Assembly (NCBI GenBank): GCA_028753945.1
Contig: JAPNXP010000004.1
Location: forward strand, 682,001-746,000
DNA: 64,000 bases
Direction: 5' to 3'
From: Hexactinellida sp. DTS-2022
Taxonomy: Eukaryota > Porifera > Hexactinellida
Each line of letters begins with the position of its first letter. Position 1 is the stretch's first letter. The position numbers were made by a program, and so were the translations under genes. Below the pieces are notes generated by a model. It searched no databases and was not told where the DNA came from. It saw only the letters and a program-made list of their open reading frames with translations. Shown piece after piece: positions 20,992 to 32,257 of this stretch.

Positions 20992-21180
20992 ACAATAAAC
21001 AAACAAACAAACAAACAAACAAAAAACAAACAAGCAAACAAGCAAATAAACAAACAAGCAAGCAAACAAGCAAATAAACAAACAAACAAACAAAAAACAA
21101 ACAACAAACAAGCAAATAAACAAACAAACAAATAAACAAACAAACAAACAAACAAACATACAAACAAACAAACAAACAAA
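20992..21180. repeat. (AAAC)n-type microsatellite
   Basis: About 190 bp of AAAC repeats with AAGC and AAAT interruptions. It creates long but meaningless open frames on both strands. Confidence 0.9.
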
Positions 21181-21573
21181 TGAATATACTAGTTCTGGTA
21201 TACAGAATGTGTATCGAAGTCCTACAAATAAAGTATTACCTGTGGTGATACTTATCTTCATGGCAGACGGGGTGGGGTCCCCTGGGGCATCAATGGGTCT
21301 GGGATTAATGGAACATCTGAAAGAATTATTCTGTCCGTGTTTGTTAAACCTGTTTCAAGGGCGAGGATAGTATGCACTAGGGGGTGTAAATATTGTCCGG
21401 CGCCTAAACAACAACAACAACAACAACAAATAAATATCGAATGAACAAACAAACAATAAACATTCTGTTTGGGAGAATCAGTCTGTGATCTGTATCTTTT
21501 CAGTTCCAAATAAATAGTGCCCGAAAATTCAATTGATATGCATTCGATAGAGAATTTAATTCTATACCTTTTC

Positions 21574-22095
21574 CATACCTGCCAACCTATTTGAGACATA
21601 TCCCTGTACGAGGCTCCTATTTCCCCCTGTACATTGGCCAAAATCCATGTACACCCAGGCTTTCATCCAGGCAAAATTTCCCGCGCCTAGATTAAGTTTG
21701 AGCTCGCTCACACGCGCCTAAAATGCTCAATTTGTATTACGTCTATGGGAGCATCTCTCGATTTTCGCGCGCCTAGAAAAGTTTCCTTTTGAAATTACGC
21801 GCCTGGAGGCGCGTCGCATACGCCTAGATGAAACCCTGTGTACACCCCAAAGAATCTTTCTTGTAAAGGTGAAAACATTAGTTTATATAGACTGTACAGG
21901 GAATCCCTGTATTCTCGAATAGGAACAGAGTATTTACACAAAACAAAATGCTATATTTAGATGGTGTAGACATGTTTAGGTATTAATAGACTCACAATCA
22001 ATAATTTTTCCCTAGCTAAAAATCCCTGTACAGTGAGCCAAAATGGTCAAAATTCCTGTACTGTACAGGGAATCCCTGTACGGTTGGCAGGTATG
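21574..22095. mobile_element. DNA transposon, CATACCTGCCAACC ends, 6-bp TSD
   Basis: Ends CATACCTGCCAACC and GGTTGGCAGGTATG. Perfect 6-bp duplications cttttc lie at 21568-21573 and 22096-22101. It contains a nested hAT (21656-21838) and the phrase CCCTGTACAGGGAATCCCTG near its right end. Second copy at 13799-14096. Confidence 0.85.
21656..21838. mobile_element. hAT MITE, CAGGCTTTCATCCAGG ends
   Basis: A 183-bp element with ends CAGGCTTTCATCCAGG and CCTAGATGAAACCCTG and a perfect 8-bp duplication tgtacacc on both sides. It is inserted into the element at 21574-22095. Sister copy at 46603-46814. Confidence 0.88.
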
Positions 22096-22822
22096 CTTTT
22101 CAGTGAACGAATTTCCAAAAATTGGGCTTAGTTTGTGCCACAATTGAGTTGTAAATTTCTTTTGTTTACTAACACTTCAGTTCAATTAAAAGTGTAAATC
22201 TAATTCTTTTGTTTCAACTTTGTAATAATTATATTGATTCAACATTCGAGTAGGCTTCTATTTTATAATTGAAAACTGAGATTCTACATTCCATAACAAC
22301 GACAGATTAAATGAATATATTTCATTCTGAAATACTACGCTTGTGCTATTAAAATACTGACGTAATTAATTTAAATTAACATAGTCTGTAATTAACATAT
22401 TGAGAATCCAAGTGTGTTTATAGGGGTTGTCGAATGTGCTGAATTCAAATTTGCTAGGCAAATTCAGTTAAAATTAATTTTTATAACAAATAATTAAGCT
22501 CAATAAATTTAAGTTGACATTGAAATTGGTGTTGAAATAGCGTTAATGTCGATTATTAATAATTATAATTATTATTTATACTAATTTGCTAAATAACATT
22601 ATTCTCAGAGATGATATAAGATAGAAACAAACTTCAAATAGATCAATTGATCCTTATGCCACGTAACACTTCTACAGTGGCTCTTTACACCATGAAGTGA
22701 TGATGACATCGTCAAAGAAAATGTGTTTTACAATTTTGTTAATTATTTATTTCGAATGGGTTGTTTAGGGTTGAGTGAACGACAACACGCACATAAAAAA
22801 GGCTGACTCATCACCTATTATA

Positions 22823-23102
22823 TCTATATTATTAAATCTCGATTGTTGTGTGTGTGTTTGTTTGTTTGTTTGTTTGTTTGTCCGGATTGTATTAAAGTGA
22901 TGGCGGAATAGAAACTGCATTTATATATGAGATAGAGACTAAGTTCCAAATGTTATAATTGGTAAACAAATGTTATAATAGGTAAACAAGTATGCTGAAC
23001 TCGAATCTCGCATTTATAAATTTATAATATGAATATTTGTTGTTGTTGTTTACACAAAAAGGTTAACAAATTAATGAAAATTCAAAATCAACCTAGAAGT
23101 TT
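22823..23102 (+). mobile_element. Helitron 5' part
   Basis: Starts A^TCTATATTATTAAATC, then a GT/TTTG microsatellite, TCCGGATTGTATTAAAG and the tandem core, running into unrelated DNA near 23100. The 3' hairpin end is absent. Confidence 0.65.
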
Positions 23103-23311
23103 ATTGAGTCTGAACATTAAAAGAAATTAAGTCTGAACATTTAAAATAATGTCGGTTCGCTGATGTTATGTGGGAGGATATTATTATTGCAATAAAAGAG
23201 AAAGTTATCGGGGAAAATATCCATTTCGTTAAATCCGACTTCGTCATAACGGGAGTTCATTGTATCTCTATAGGGGTATGGAGATAATGAAGGGACCTAT
23301 TTACATGACTG

Positions 23312-23865
23312 CAGTGGCGTATCTAGGATTTTGAAACTGGGGGGGCAAAGGAGGGGCAAGACCAAATCCTGGGGGGGCTTATAAGTTTGATCTAAAATGA
23401 TGAGACAACGTACACAATCATCTTTGAATTTAGTTTCTAACTAATTATATTAAAAAACGAAGTAGGAGATGTGATATTTTGAGTTAATTTGCTAAAATTA
23501 TTGATATAAGCAACAACAAACAACCATTAATGGAGATTTATCCTCCTGTTTTCGTGACGCGCGTCGAATTCATCTGTAAATAATTCTGTGTCTAAATTTG
23601 ATTTCTGAGGTTGTGGGTGTTTTTGAATTCAAATATCCTTATATGGAGGTTCAGTTAACAGTAACTGAGCTCCATATAAGTAATCCGTATAATAAAATAT
23701 GTGTAATTAAGGGAGAAAATTTCTATTTATACGAAATAGTAATTTTCAACGGTAAATTATTATTAGTCAAGTGAATCCTAAAAAAGTGGGGGGGAAAATG
23801 GGGGGGCAAGCAAAAAAACTGGGGGGGCGGTCGCCCCCCCTAGCCCCCCCCTAGAAACGCCACTG
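23312..23865. mobile_element. non-autonomous hAT element
   Basis: Ends CAGTGGCGTATCTAGGATTT and CTAGAAACGCCACTG, flanked by a perfect 8-bp duplication catgactg (23304-23311 and 23866-23873). G-rich and C-rich blocks lie just inside the ends. There is no transposase frame. Confidence 0.92.
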
Positions 23866-24433
23866 CATGACTGTACTCCAGCAGTTGTCCTGGCACATCA
23901 AGCCTCGCACCGTTATAGAACTGGACACTTACAATGGCACTCAGTCTGTACCCTATGGCTTAGCGATATAATGAGACTTATGTCCAGGACTCCAGGCCCT
24001 ATAGGATGTACACCATGGATAATGACACCTCTATGGGGGGGCGCGTCGTTTGTCCAAATTCATATGTATGTATTAGTCCAAATTTGCTATGTTGTCGTTA
24101 GTCCAAATTTTAAAGTGGCAATATTCCAAAAATGTAGGATGTTGTCGTTAGTCCAAATTTCAAAGTTGTCATTACTCCAAAAATGTAGGATGTTGTCGTT
24201 CGTCCAAAAATTATTGGGCCTAAATTCAGCTTAATTTAATATGTAAATAGTTGTTAATAAGTTTACATAGGAAAAGTATTGTGACATTTATCTGAAAAAG
24301 TTTAATTGATGCTTGTTGAAAAATAATAATGAATAAAATTGTGAAATACAAAAGTAAAATGATGAAAGTATATTTAGAAATAGAAAATAAATTAAGAAGG
24401 AAATATAAATTGAAACGATTAGATAAAATTGGT

Positions 24434-26431
24434 TTAGCTGAGGAAAATTTGAAATGTGTCCACGATTGGAGTTCTGCATGTTGGACAAGTATTTCCCATT
24501 TGTGTAATGGTTTGGGTACATAGCTCACAGAAATTTGCGTGTTTACATGGAAGGAATATCCATGTATTTTCCCGTGCACCTAGACGAACCACACATGAAT
24601 TGAGATTCTGTAACTCCTGTTCTGGCTCTTCTTCACTTACATCCGAATCATCGGAGATATAAACAATAGATGAATCATCTGAAATTGTTTTCGATAATGA
24701 TCGGCTTATGGAGTTCAAAAATTCCCATGGAGTATAGATTCCACTCATGAGTTTTTCTTTACAAGATTTCTATACTCCATGTTGACCCTGACGTGTATTT
24801 TCCTCGATCTAGTAATGTATTTTCCTTGCTCCAATCGAGAGATTTCATTGTAATAATCTGCAATTGTAATATCCGTATCCATAAATTTCAATATTTTCGG
24901 GTGACTTGTTTTGAATAAACATTTTAGACGTGCGTGGTAGCTTTCTGCCCCGTTGTTTGTAACATTTTCTAAATCGAAAATTGATAATTCATTTGATTTA
25001 ACTTGAATTAACCAAGATCTTTTAAAATATGAGAAAGTCATCAAGTTTTAACTTTTCTATCCTTGGTAGTGCTGGAATTTGAAGGAAAGTGTAGGTGGAA
25101 TGGATCAGATCACCTGGTAGGAAGGGAATTGCCATTATTTGCCGCAAGAATGATTCGAGTTCTGTCATATGTCGATGACTTGAGGCCAATCCATATTTTT
25201 GTATGTGTTTCCATATCGCTTGTGTATAGTGGAACCAGCATCCATAAAGTTTGGTTCCTGGGAATCCTGGATAAACATGCTTGAATGCATTCCGTGATCC
25301 TCTTTCCCAATCAGACATTGTGCTTGTAGGTTGTAGTTGAGGAATAAGTTCTTTTATCTTTAAGATTACTGCGGTATAAAGTTGCTCATCTTTATTTGTC
25401 ATCAAGCAGTGTATAGCTGGAATACTGTGTCTTCCAACTGTGAGGAAGATCGTAAACAACTTGTAAAATAGTTTGGAAACAACATACAACGTGCCGTAAT
25501 ATTGAATATCATGGATATTTTCCATTAACGTGAATATTTTTTCAGAGAAAAATATAACCGCTATCCGCTAGTCTAATTTGATAATAGCTTTTAAATTTAC
25601 AACAAAGTTTGTTGTTGGTATCATCTCGCAAAATTCAACTGCAGACTTAGGGAGTCTAGGTTGCGAGTCACTTCTTGCTCTATACATCAGAGGTTCACAT
25701 TCTTTGAAAGTGATTTGATGAGCTGATGGATCTGTCTTAGTAACATTGTTGAATATTTCTCGAAGATTATCCTTAGAAGAGCTTGCCCTTTTCCTGCATT
25801 TAGCTTTTAGCGCAAAAACTTCTGCCTTGTATTCTTCTACATCATGATTACCACATTATAGGAAATTAACGCGCCATGAAATTAACGCGAATTTCTCCAA
25901 ATCTCGTTAATTTCCTTCGCGTTAATTTCATGGAGAGTTAATTTTCTTGACCTTAATTTCCTGCTATTTAGCAAAATTATACAATGGATGGACAAACTTC
26001 CGAGCTACATATTTTCAGATGTGCAACTAGTTTGAAAGGATATACCATGTCTATCAAGTAGATTGGAAGCCTATTTGGGCACAATAATAGTATTAAATCA
26101 GGAGATTAATAAACCTGAAATTTTTTTATAAATTTTACGTTAATTTCATGTATTTGAAAGTTTGCAGCTCCAATTCGCGTTAATTTCATGGAGCGTTAAT
26201 TTCCTTCGCGTTAATTACATGGCGTTAATTTCCTATAATAAGGTATGTTCTGTTTTAGGAAATATTAAATTAACTTCAGGAATCAATTTAGCGGACTCTT
26301 TGCAAGCTTTCCTGAAAAGCACGCATTTTAAGTAGATGTAAGTTGATGTCGGTCGGCTGTTCAAGAAATATTTCTACCCATCAGGGGTGGAAGCAATCTT
26401 ACCTCCCTTGCGATGATATTCTTCAATCTTG
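24434..26431 (-). pseudogene. FLYWCH-MULE-RING transposase, broken
   Basis: On the minus strand from about 26431 it reads MEHKIEEYHRKGGKIASTPDG, then a FLYWCH-like zinc finger (YFLNSRPTSTYIYLKC, FRKACKESAKL). A MITE interrupts (25859-26236). Then follow the MULE N-terminal region (DNLREIFNNVTKTD, MYRARSDSQPRLPKS), a TAG stop near 25570, the MULE catalytic region (RHSIPAIHCLMTNKDEQLY, TSTMSDWERGSRNAFKHVYPG, GCWFHYTQAIWKHIQKYGL), a frameshift near 25035, NVTNNGAESYHARLKC, a second frame change at 24745-24748, and a C-terminal RING-like finger (LPCKHANFCELC, CPTCRTPI) whose second cysteine is arginine (CVVR). It is the coding part of the MULE at 24037-26701. Confidence 0.85.
25859..26236. mobile_element. 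MITE inserted in the MULE, GCGTTAATTTC motif
   Basis: Inverted ends TATAGGAAATTAACGCG and CGTTAATTTCCTATA. The interior repeats CGCGTTAATTTCATGG in both orientations. It separates the zinc finger from the catalytic part of the MULE transposase. Confidence 0.8.
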
Positions 26432-26840
26432 TGTTCCATAATAGTTACTTCTTTTAGTTATATTGTAAATTCTCATGTTTTTGTAAGAAGCATTTAGTAT
26501 TCAATAGCTACTGATATGATAAAACAGTTATATTTAAACACTCTGTGGTAATTATAAAAAGCGGCAACTTGTTACGATAAAACCACAATGGGACATACTA
26601 ATAAATCTTCAACAAGTATTGGTGAATGGTAGGATTTTTCAAAGAATTCCAATATTTTTGGACTAAGGACAACTTTGAAATTTGGACTAATGCATGCGCC
26701 TCCTCTATGGTACTATCGGAAGTGAGACAACTGGCAGGGGATTCTGTTACATTCCTAGAGGGAGACGCTAGTCAGATTGACAGTTCCTAACTATTATTGG
26801 CACCATAACTTAAAGGAGTGGTGTTAGAATTTATTACATA

Positions 26841-27010
26841 CAGTGGTCTCATTAATAGAAACACCAGGACTCCAGGAGACCGTCCATATGTTCGTATAAT
26901 CCGAAATTCGTAATAACCGGAGTCACTTGCATCAATTTGTATAGGCTAGGGAATTAAACCCCGTACACTTTAACCGATATTTCCCCTATCCGTGCTCCTA
27001 TTCTACTGTG
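26841..27010. mobile_element. MITE, CAGTGGTCTCATTAATAG end
   Basis: TA-flanked left end CAGTGGTCTCATTAATAG and right end CGTGCTCCTATTCTACTG. The interior includes TTCGTATAATCCGAAATTCG. It resembles 36725-36888. Confidence 0.5.
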
Positions 27011-27039
27011 TATATCGTCCAACACCTTTGCAATGTAAT

Positions 27040-27365
27040 TTAATGCATTTGTAAGTGAATTTTATCATCATAAATTCTACCATGTGAAGCCGGTTTTCGT
27101 AATGAAAAGGTCACTGCCGATATATGTATCCTGTAATTTGATCGATCTAATTCCCTTCTAGGATATTCCCGACACCCGTATAAGGTGCGACGAATAAACC
27201 CTAGCATCTTATTTGCCCTACTAACAACATTCATGACATGTGTTTGAAACGGTCATCAGTTGTAAATAAGACTCCAAGATCGCGTTGAGATTCCACCCTT
27301 TTTAACGTTTGATCTCTGTCTGATAGTGTAATTGAAGTGAATAGGTGTACTTTTCCTTGTCATTG
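27040..27365 (-). pseudogene. non-LTR retrotransposon reverse transcriptase remnant
   Basis: On the minus strand the frames give TLKRVESQRDLGVLFTTDDRF and, after a frameshift near 27235, MNVVSRANKMLGFIRRTLYG. The pattern (D-L-G-V then A-N-K-x-L-G-x-I-x-R) is the thumb-side end of LINE (CR1/Jockey-type) reverse transcriptases. Only this piece is present and no 3' tail is seen. Confidence 0.7.
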
Positions 27366-27977
27366 TTGTAATATTGCATTTTTTGTATATTAAAAGTTAA
27401 CTTGCAATGTTTCACTCCACTCTGTCGTCTTGTCATATTTATTGTTCTTAAATAATAAGCTGTTTTTTTATTGCATTCAGATCAGGGAACAATTTTGCTA
27501 AACAATTGTCTTGACACTGTATTTGCAAACTTCTCTAATCAATTTGCATCGTCATTCTAAATGTTAAATCTACAAAACTATTCGGCTTATAAAAGCTTAT
27601 TAAGCCACTTTTCTAAACTTGTATATTAATAATGTCAGACTTTTTTCTTTTGTTACATTCAAAGGGAGCAATTATTGAATTCATAAAGGAGAGATTTAGT
27701 GTAGTGTTATTTACTATGTAAACTATGTACTGTAATAATACGTAAATTGATTGGATATAAATATTTCTAAAATACCGCACATAGTGTTAGATTTAGTTTA
27801 TAACTAAATTGTGAATTTGACGTTATCCAATATTCCCAACTCGCATCACGAAAACTCGCAACGTCCTGAAGTGTACGTATATTTATTCCAAATAAATTAA
27901 AGAGCTATATAATATAATTATACGCAGTGATTTTAAGCATGTGATTGTATGATAAGTTGTTGGTAATAAAATAGAAG

Positions 27978-27985
27978 TATAAATA
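27978..27985 (+). promoter_or_regulatory. TATA box of DOMON gene A
   Basis: TATAAATA lies 72-79 bp upstream of the ATG, within a block conserved upstream of gene C (AGAAGCATTTG.TTTCATCTGA.TTCAAA, then TTTCAATATTGAAACAACAT). In gene C the first T is an A (56321-56328, minus). Confidence 0.55.
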
Positions 27986-28056
27986 GAAGCATTTGATTTC
28001 ATCTGAATTCAAAATGTTTCAATATTGAAACAACATCGTATTGCACACATAGAGAA

Positions 28057-31000
28057 ATGAAATTTGCACCATTCATCCTAATTCTGATAATAGCAGTGTT
28101 ACTGTTACCATTGATGGTAGAGAGTAGTCACAGTCCATTGGAATATGATTTCTCCACTTCCCTCCATCCGAGCTACAATCTATATTGGAACAATCCCACT
28201 GACGGGAAGATATGCATGGCAGTTCAAGTGGACACTCTCGGTTGGGTCGGTCTCGGATTCTCTCCAAACGGAGGAATGATCGGATCTGATATCATGATGG
28301 CTTGGGTGGATGACGGACAAGTTATCATCACAGACAGATTTGCTGAACAAGAGAGTATACCTGTTATAGATAATCAAGCAGACTTCCAGTTAATCGCGGG
28401 TTATGAAGAAGACGGAAAGACTACCATTGAGTTTTGTAGGTGAGTTGGAAATAATTATCCTTTAAAAAATATCATGTTACTTATATACACATTGTATTGA
28501 AATAGGCAACTATTGACTTGTGACGAGAGAGATGTTGAGATTGCATTTGGTGCAGTGAAGCTAATCTACAGTTGGAACGACAATGACCCTATTAATCAAA
28601 TTCCTCTGAAGCACATAACGAGAGGAGTCAAGAGTGTGAAACTGATTGGGACAAGAAAGGGATTTCCAGCAGCTCTTGAGAATTCACAAGAGATTGAATT
28701 TAGAATGGGAAATGTTACAATTCCACACACTGACACGACTGTATACTGGTGTAAGACAATCCCATTCGTTCAACCAGCTACCAAACATCACGTCATTAAG
28801 TTTGGTGAGCTATTTGTATTGCTTTCTTTATGTAGTACGTAGCTGTTGCGTCTGATTTAACTTTTGCTGTAGCTATATCATGGATACTGTTATCAGGCCC
28901 GGCCTTAGGGCAAGGCGACCTAGGCAGGGGTCTTGGGCCCCGCGGTAGTGGCCCCGCACTTCACTGTATATTTAATTGAAATGGGATCAGTACTCTAGGG
29001 TTTAGGCCCCCGAAAACTGTCTAGCTGGCCTTGTGCCTAGGGCCTCGCAAACTGTAGGGCCGGACCTGACTGTTATACCATCTGATTTTAAGTTAACTGT
29101 AGTTTAGTTTTAGAAGTAGTAAAGTTTAAGTAAGCCTTTCTTCTTAATCTATAATGGAGAAATCGTTTATTCTTACATAAGACGTGCCATTTTGGCTCAA
29201 AATATCTTAAAAAGCTTGCTGTGTACTGTCAATCTCTGCAAGATCGAAATTTCAAAGGATCGTAAATGGGTTGTGATCGTTTATCCTTTTTTTAATATAC
29301 CTTTATCAATTCTGATAAAGGTATAACAAAATGTCTAAATAGGGTATATTATCTTATTGATTTTCGTAAATTGAATTTAACAAAGATTTTGAGCTTGTGA
29401 TTCCAAACGGTCCACATAATATTAAGGCTCATACTATGGTTATGAGACAGTAGCCTCAAGGGCCCGCAACAGTTGAGGAATTGTTATAACAGGTTTAAAA
29501 CTGAAATTGTTGTACATCGCTACTAGATTGCTACTTTACATAAATTTTTCGGTTAATTGGGAACTCCGCTTAATTGGGAGAAGAGGCCTGGAAGAAACGT
29601 GGCGTAATTAAGCGATGTAGACTGTATATACTGTATAATATTTTAATATTTTTTTAACAATATTTAGGTGCATACATCGATCCAAGAAATGTGGAACATC
29701 TTCATCACATGATTATGTATCGTTGCGAATCTAGTTTTGCAGAAGTGAGTGCAGATTGTTTCGATTCTGATGGTATAATACAAACATCTGGAGCATATGA
29801 TGATTGCCAAAAATGGGTGGTGAGTGGATGGGCAGTGGGAACAAAAGATTTTGAGTTCCCAATAGAAGCAGGGTTCCCAATTGGCCCGACTGAAACATTC
29901 GACACTTTAATGCTAGAAGTGCATTATGACAATCCTCAATTGAAAGCTGGTATAGTAGATGATTCAGGACTTAAATGGTATTACACGGATTCATTGAGAA
30001 TGCATGATGCTGTAAATCTGCTTATTGGCCATGTTGTAAATACTGCAATGAAAATACCTCCTCAAACAGAATCATTTGTTGTTCATAGTTATTGTCCAGG
30101 AAGTTGCACAAGATCTATATTCACAGAACCTATTAATGTATTTGCTTCATTTCCACATTCTCATAAAGCAGGTGCTTCTATGTGGACACAAATAATACGC
30201 GACAACAAAGAAATCGGATACCTTGATTTAAACCTCAACTATGACTTTAATTTCCAGGCAAGTCAATCTGTATATATGTTAAGGTAAATTCGTGAATTCA
30301 GGGAATTCATGAATTTACTGAAATTTCAGTAAATTCATGAATTCCCTGAATTCACGAATTTACTGTAACATATATATTACAGGCTTGTCAAAAGGTCCCG
30401 CATTGTCAGATTAGGTCAGGTCAGGTCATATATAAAATATTTACATTCAGGTCAGGTCAGGTCTTGGATGGAAAAAAATTCATACAGGTCAGGTCAGGCA
30501 GGTCTTTCACATTCTCAGGTCAATTTCAGGTAATTTGAATAATTTCAGGTCATTTCATGTCAATTTCAGGTCAATTCCAAGTCAATTCCAAGTCAATTTC
30601 AGGTCAATTTCAGGTCAATTTCACGTCAATTTCAGGTACTAGTACTAGTCTTACTATATTAAATTTATATACAGTAGATGTCGGATATAAGTATACATCG
30701 GTTATAAGAACATATCGGATATAAGCACACTGTGTTGGGAAACGGTTGTCATATACTCTGTATAATTTATGTCGGTTATAAGAACATGCCGGTTATAAGC
30801 ACATCAAGTGCTGTTCCCGACGATGTGCTTATAAGTTATAACCGGTTTCCACTATACTACTAGTAAAAAGTGAAGTTTATACAATATACTACAGTAGAGC
30901 ATCAATTTATTAATTGGTGTGGCGTTGATCAGCATTTCCCACCTACTTTTTGCGATGCGCTCATAATTTGCTTGTAGAGACAGACGCTTTAGGGGCGAGA

Positions 31001-32051
31001 TATCAATACTTAAGCGCGTCATTTTATGCAAAATACACTCCATTCTGAAATCAAAACGCGTCAAATGTCATGGCGCGTTTAACGCGCTTTGTGGGAAAGA
31101 GTGGCGTTGATATATCTTAAAAATAAATCCAACCGAGTTGACCCTTTGATAGACTAGGTCCAGGTCAGGTCAAAAAAGTTCAGGTCAGGTCAGGTCAAAA
31201 TAAGTACTGGTCAGGTCAGGTTCAGGTAAAAATCATGCAAGATTAGGTTCAGGTCAAGTCAGATCAGGTCAAGACGTTCAGAAAATAGGTTCAGGTTACT
31301 CAAAGATCAGGTCAGGTCAGGTCATGACCTGACCCTTTGACAAGCCTGATATAATACCCTGATAAGATTAAGTAATAATTTTGTTTTATAATACATATTC
31401 CTATTAAATATGATTGCTTTTTGAATTTAGGGTATCATTGCACATGAAGAGCCTGTAGTTCTACTTCCAGGAGATGATCTTATTTTCAACTGTTTATATA
31501 ACACAGAAGGGAAAACTGAGTTTACATATGGAGGTCAGTCTACACATCAGGAGATGTGTCTCAATTTCCTGTATTACTATCCTAGAATGGATGTTTCATT
31601 CTGTTTGTCTACATACCAAGAAACAACTTCATTCAATGCAGCGTTAGATTCATTCCAATGCAGAAGTATAGATGTGAATGGAAGTACCACACATGAGGAG
31701 TTACAAGCAAGAGCTAGGAATATTAAATGGACAGATAAAATATCAAGGACATTAGAAATGTCATCCATTGTAGACAAAGTACAGGTATACTGTGGATTGG
31801 ATGCAGTCTATAGTGTAAAGCTGCCACTCCCTGGTGTGGACTATGAGGAATTCCCTTATCGCTATGACTCGTGTGGGAACTATAACGGGACTTACTATCC
31901 AGGGGGACACACAGCTGATTACTATTATGACTGTACTACCAACGAACCATACTACCAACCAATAGGCCCCACAGCCTCAGCTCCCTCTCTCCTATCTCTC
32001 CCTGTTATGGTGTGGCTGTTAACTGCTGCTATTCTCTCTCTACTCTACTAG
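28057..32051 (+). CDS. DOMON/copper type II monooxygenase A (DBH/MOXD1-like)
   Basis: Four exons: 28057-28439, 28506-28804, 29668-30257, 31431-32051, totalling 1893 nt (630 residues). Signal peptide 1-22, DOMON domain about 28-140, then the two-domain copper monooxygenase. CuH ligands are HHMIMYRC and EVHYDNP; CuM ligands are HSH (FPHSHKAG) and the Met of EEMCLNF. GYCPGSCTR and YYPRMD also match dopamine beta-hydroxylase. All expected copper ligands are present, so the enzyme is probably active; the substrate is unknown. A Tyr-rich stretch (ADYYYDCTTNEPYYQ) precedes a hydrophobic C-terminus that could be a GPI signal or membrane anchor. Intron phases are 2, 1 and 0. Intron 3 has a GC donor (CAG^GCAAGT). 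Confidence 0.93.
28894..29068. mobile_element. hAT MITE in intron 2 of gene A
   Basis: Ends CAGGCCCGGCCTTAGGG and GTAGGGCCGGACCTG with a perfect 8-bp duplication actgttat (28886-28893, 29069-29076). Confidence 0.9.
30284..30363. repeat. perfect palindrome, 40-bp arms, no loop
   Basis: 30284-30323 is the exact reverse complement of 30324-30363 (AATTCATGAATTTACTGAAA at the centre). Imperfect pairing continues outward to about 30271 and 30377. It lies 26 bp inside intron 3 of gene A, next to the GC donor. The corresponding intron of gene C lacks it. Confidence 0.9.
30380..31348. mobile_element. hAT element with AGGTCA repeats, intron 3 of gene A
   Basis: Ends CAGGCTTGTCAAAAGGTCCC and ACCCTTTGACAAGCCTG. 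The 8-bp duplications atatatta and atataata match at 7 of 8. The interior holds dozens of AGGTC/AGGTCA units at 5-bp and 11-bp periods near both ends, plus a nested MITE (30672-30854). Short sister copy at 34348-34445. Confidence 0.85.
30672..30854. mobile_element. MITE, CGGTTATAAG motif family
   Basis: Flanked by TA. The left end CAGTAGATGTCGG and right end CCGGTTTCCACTA enclose repeated CGGATATAAG/CGGTTATAAG words. It aligns with the element inside the NHL pseudogene (6282-6429). Confidence 0.8.
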
Positions 32052-32178
32052 TCATCATAGCAACTCCCTATTTCTATATTCATATTTACTATTAGTAATG
32101 CAGCTTTAGGCTTGCACTATAGTACTTCATAAACCGATTGTGATAGGCCACTTAAATTTGTGTTTCATTTATTGTTTA

Positions 32179-32184
32179 AATAAA
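32179..32184 (+). promoter_or_regulatory. polyadenylation signal of DOMON gene A
   Basis: AATAAA 128 nt after the stop codon. The UTR between them (TAGTACTTCATAAACCGATT) is conserved in genes B and C. Confidence 0.5.
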
Positions 32185-32257
32185 AATATTGTAGACATCT
32201 ATGTAATTCTAACTGGATTTTTGTCAATTCTCTGTATTATTTACTGTTCTGACTATC

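Larger units (their letters stand above)
24037..26701 (-). mobile_element. full-length MULE transposon
   Basis: A perfect 9-bp duplication cctctatgg lies at 24028-24036 and 26702-26710. Inside are imperfect inverted ends (GGCGC...TAGTCCAAATTTCAAAGTTGTC), with GTCCAAA-containing subterminal repeats at the left (24048-24215). It encloses the degraded transposase at 24434-26431. Only the boundaries and frame order are inferred by eye. Confidence 0.88.

Noticed and set aside
20926-21261. Long open frames rich in Cys-Leu-Phe-Val on the minus strand and Asn-Lys-Gln on the plus strand
   Set aside because: They are translations of the (AAAC)n microsatellite in all frames.
27720-28056. Possible extra upstream exon for gene A
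   Set aside because: The first exon already encodes a full signal peptide and is preceded by a TATA box; the upstream conservation with gene C is promoter-like, not coding.
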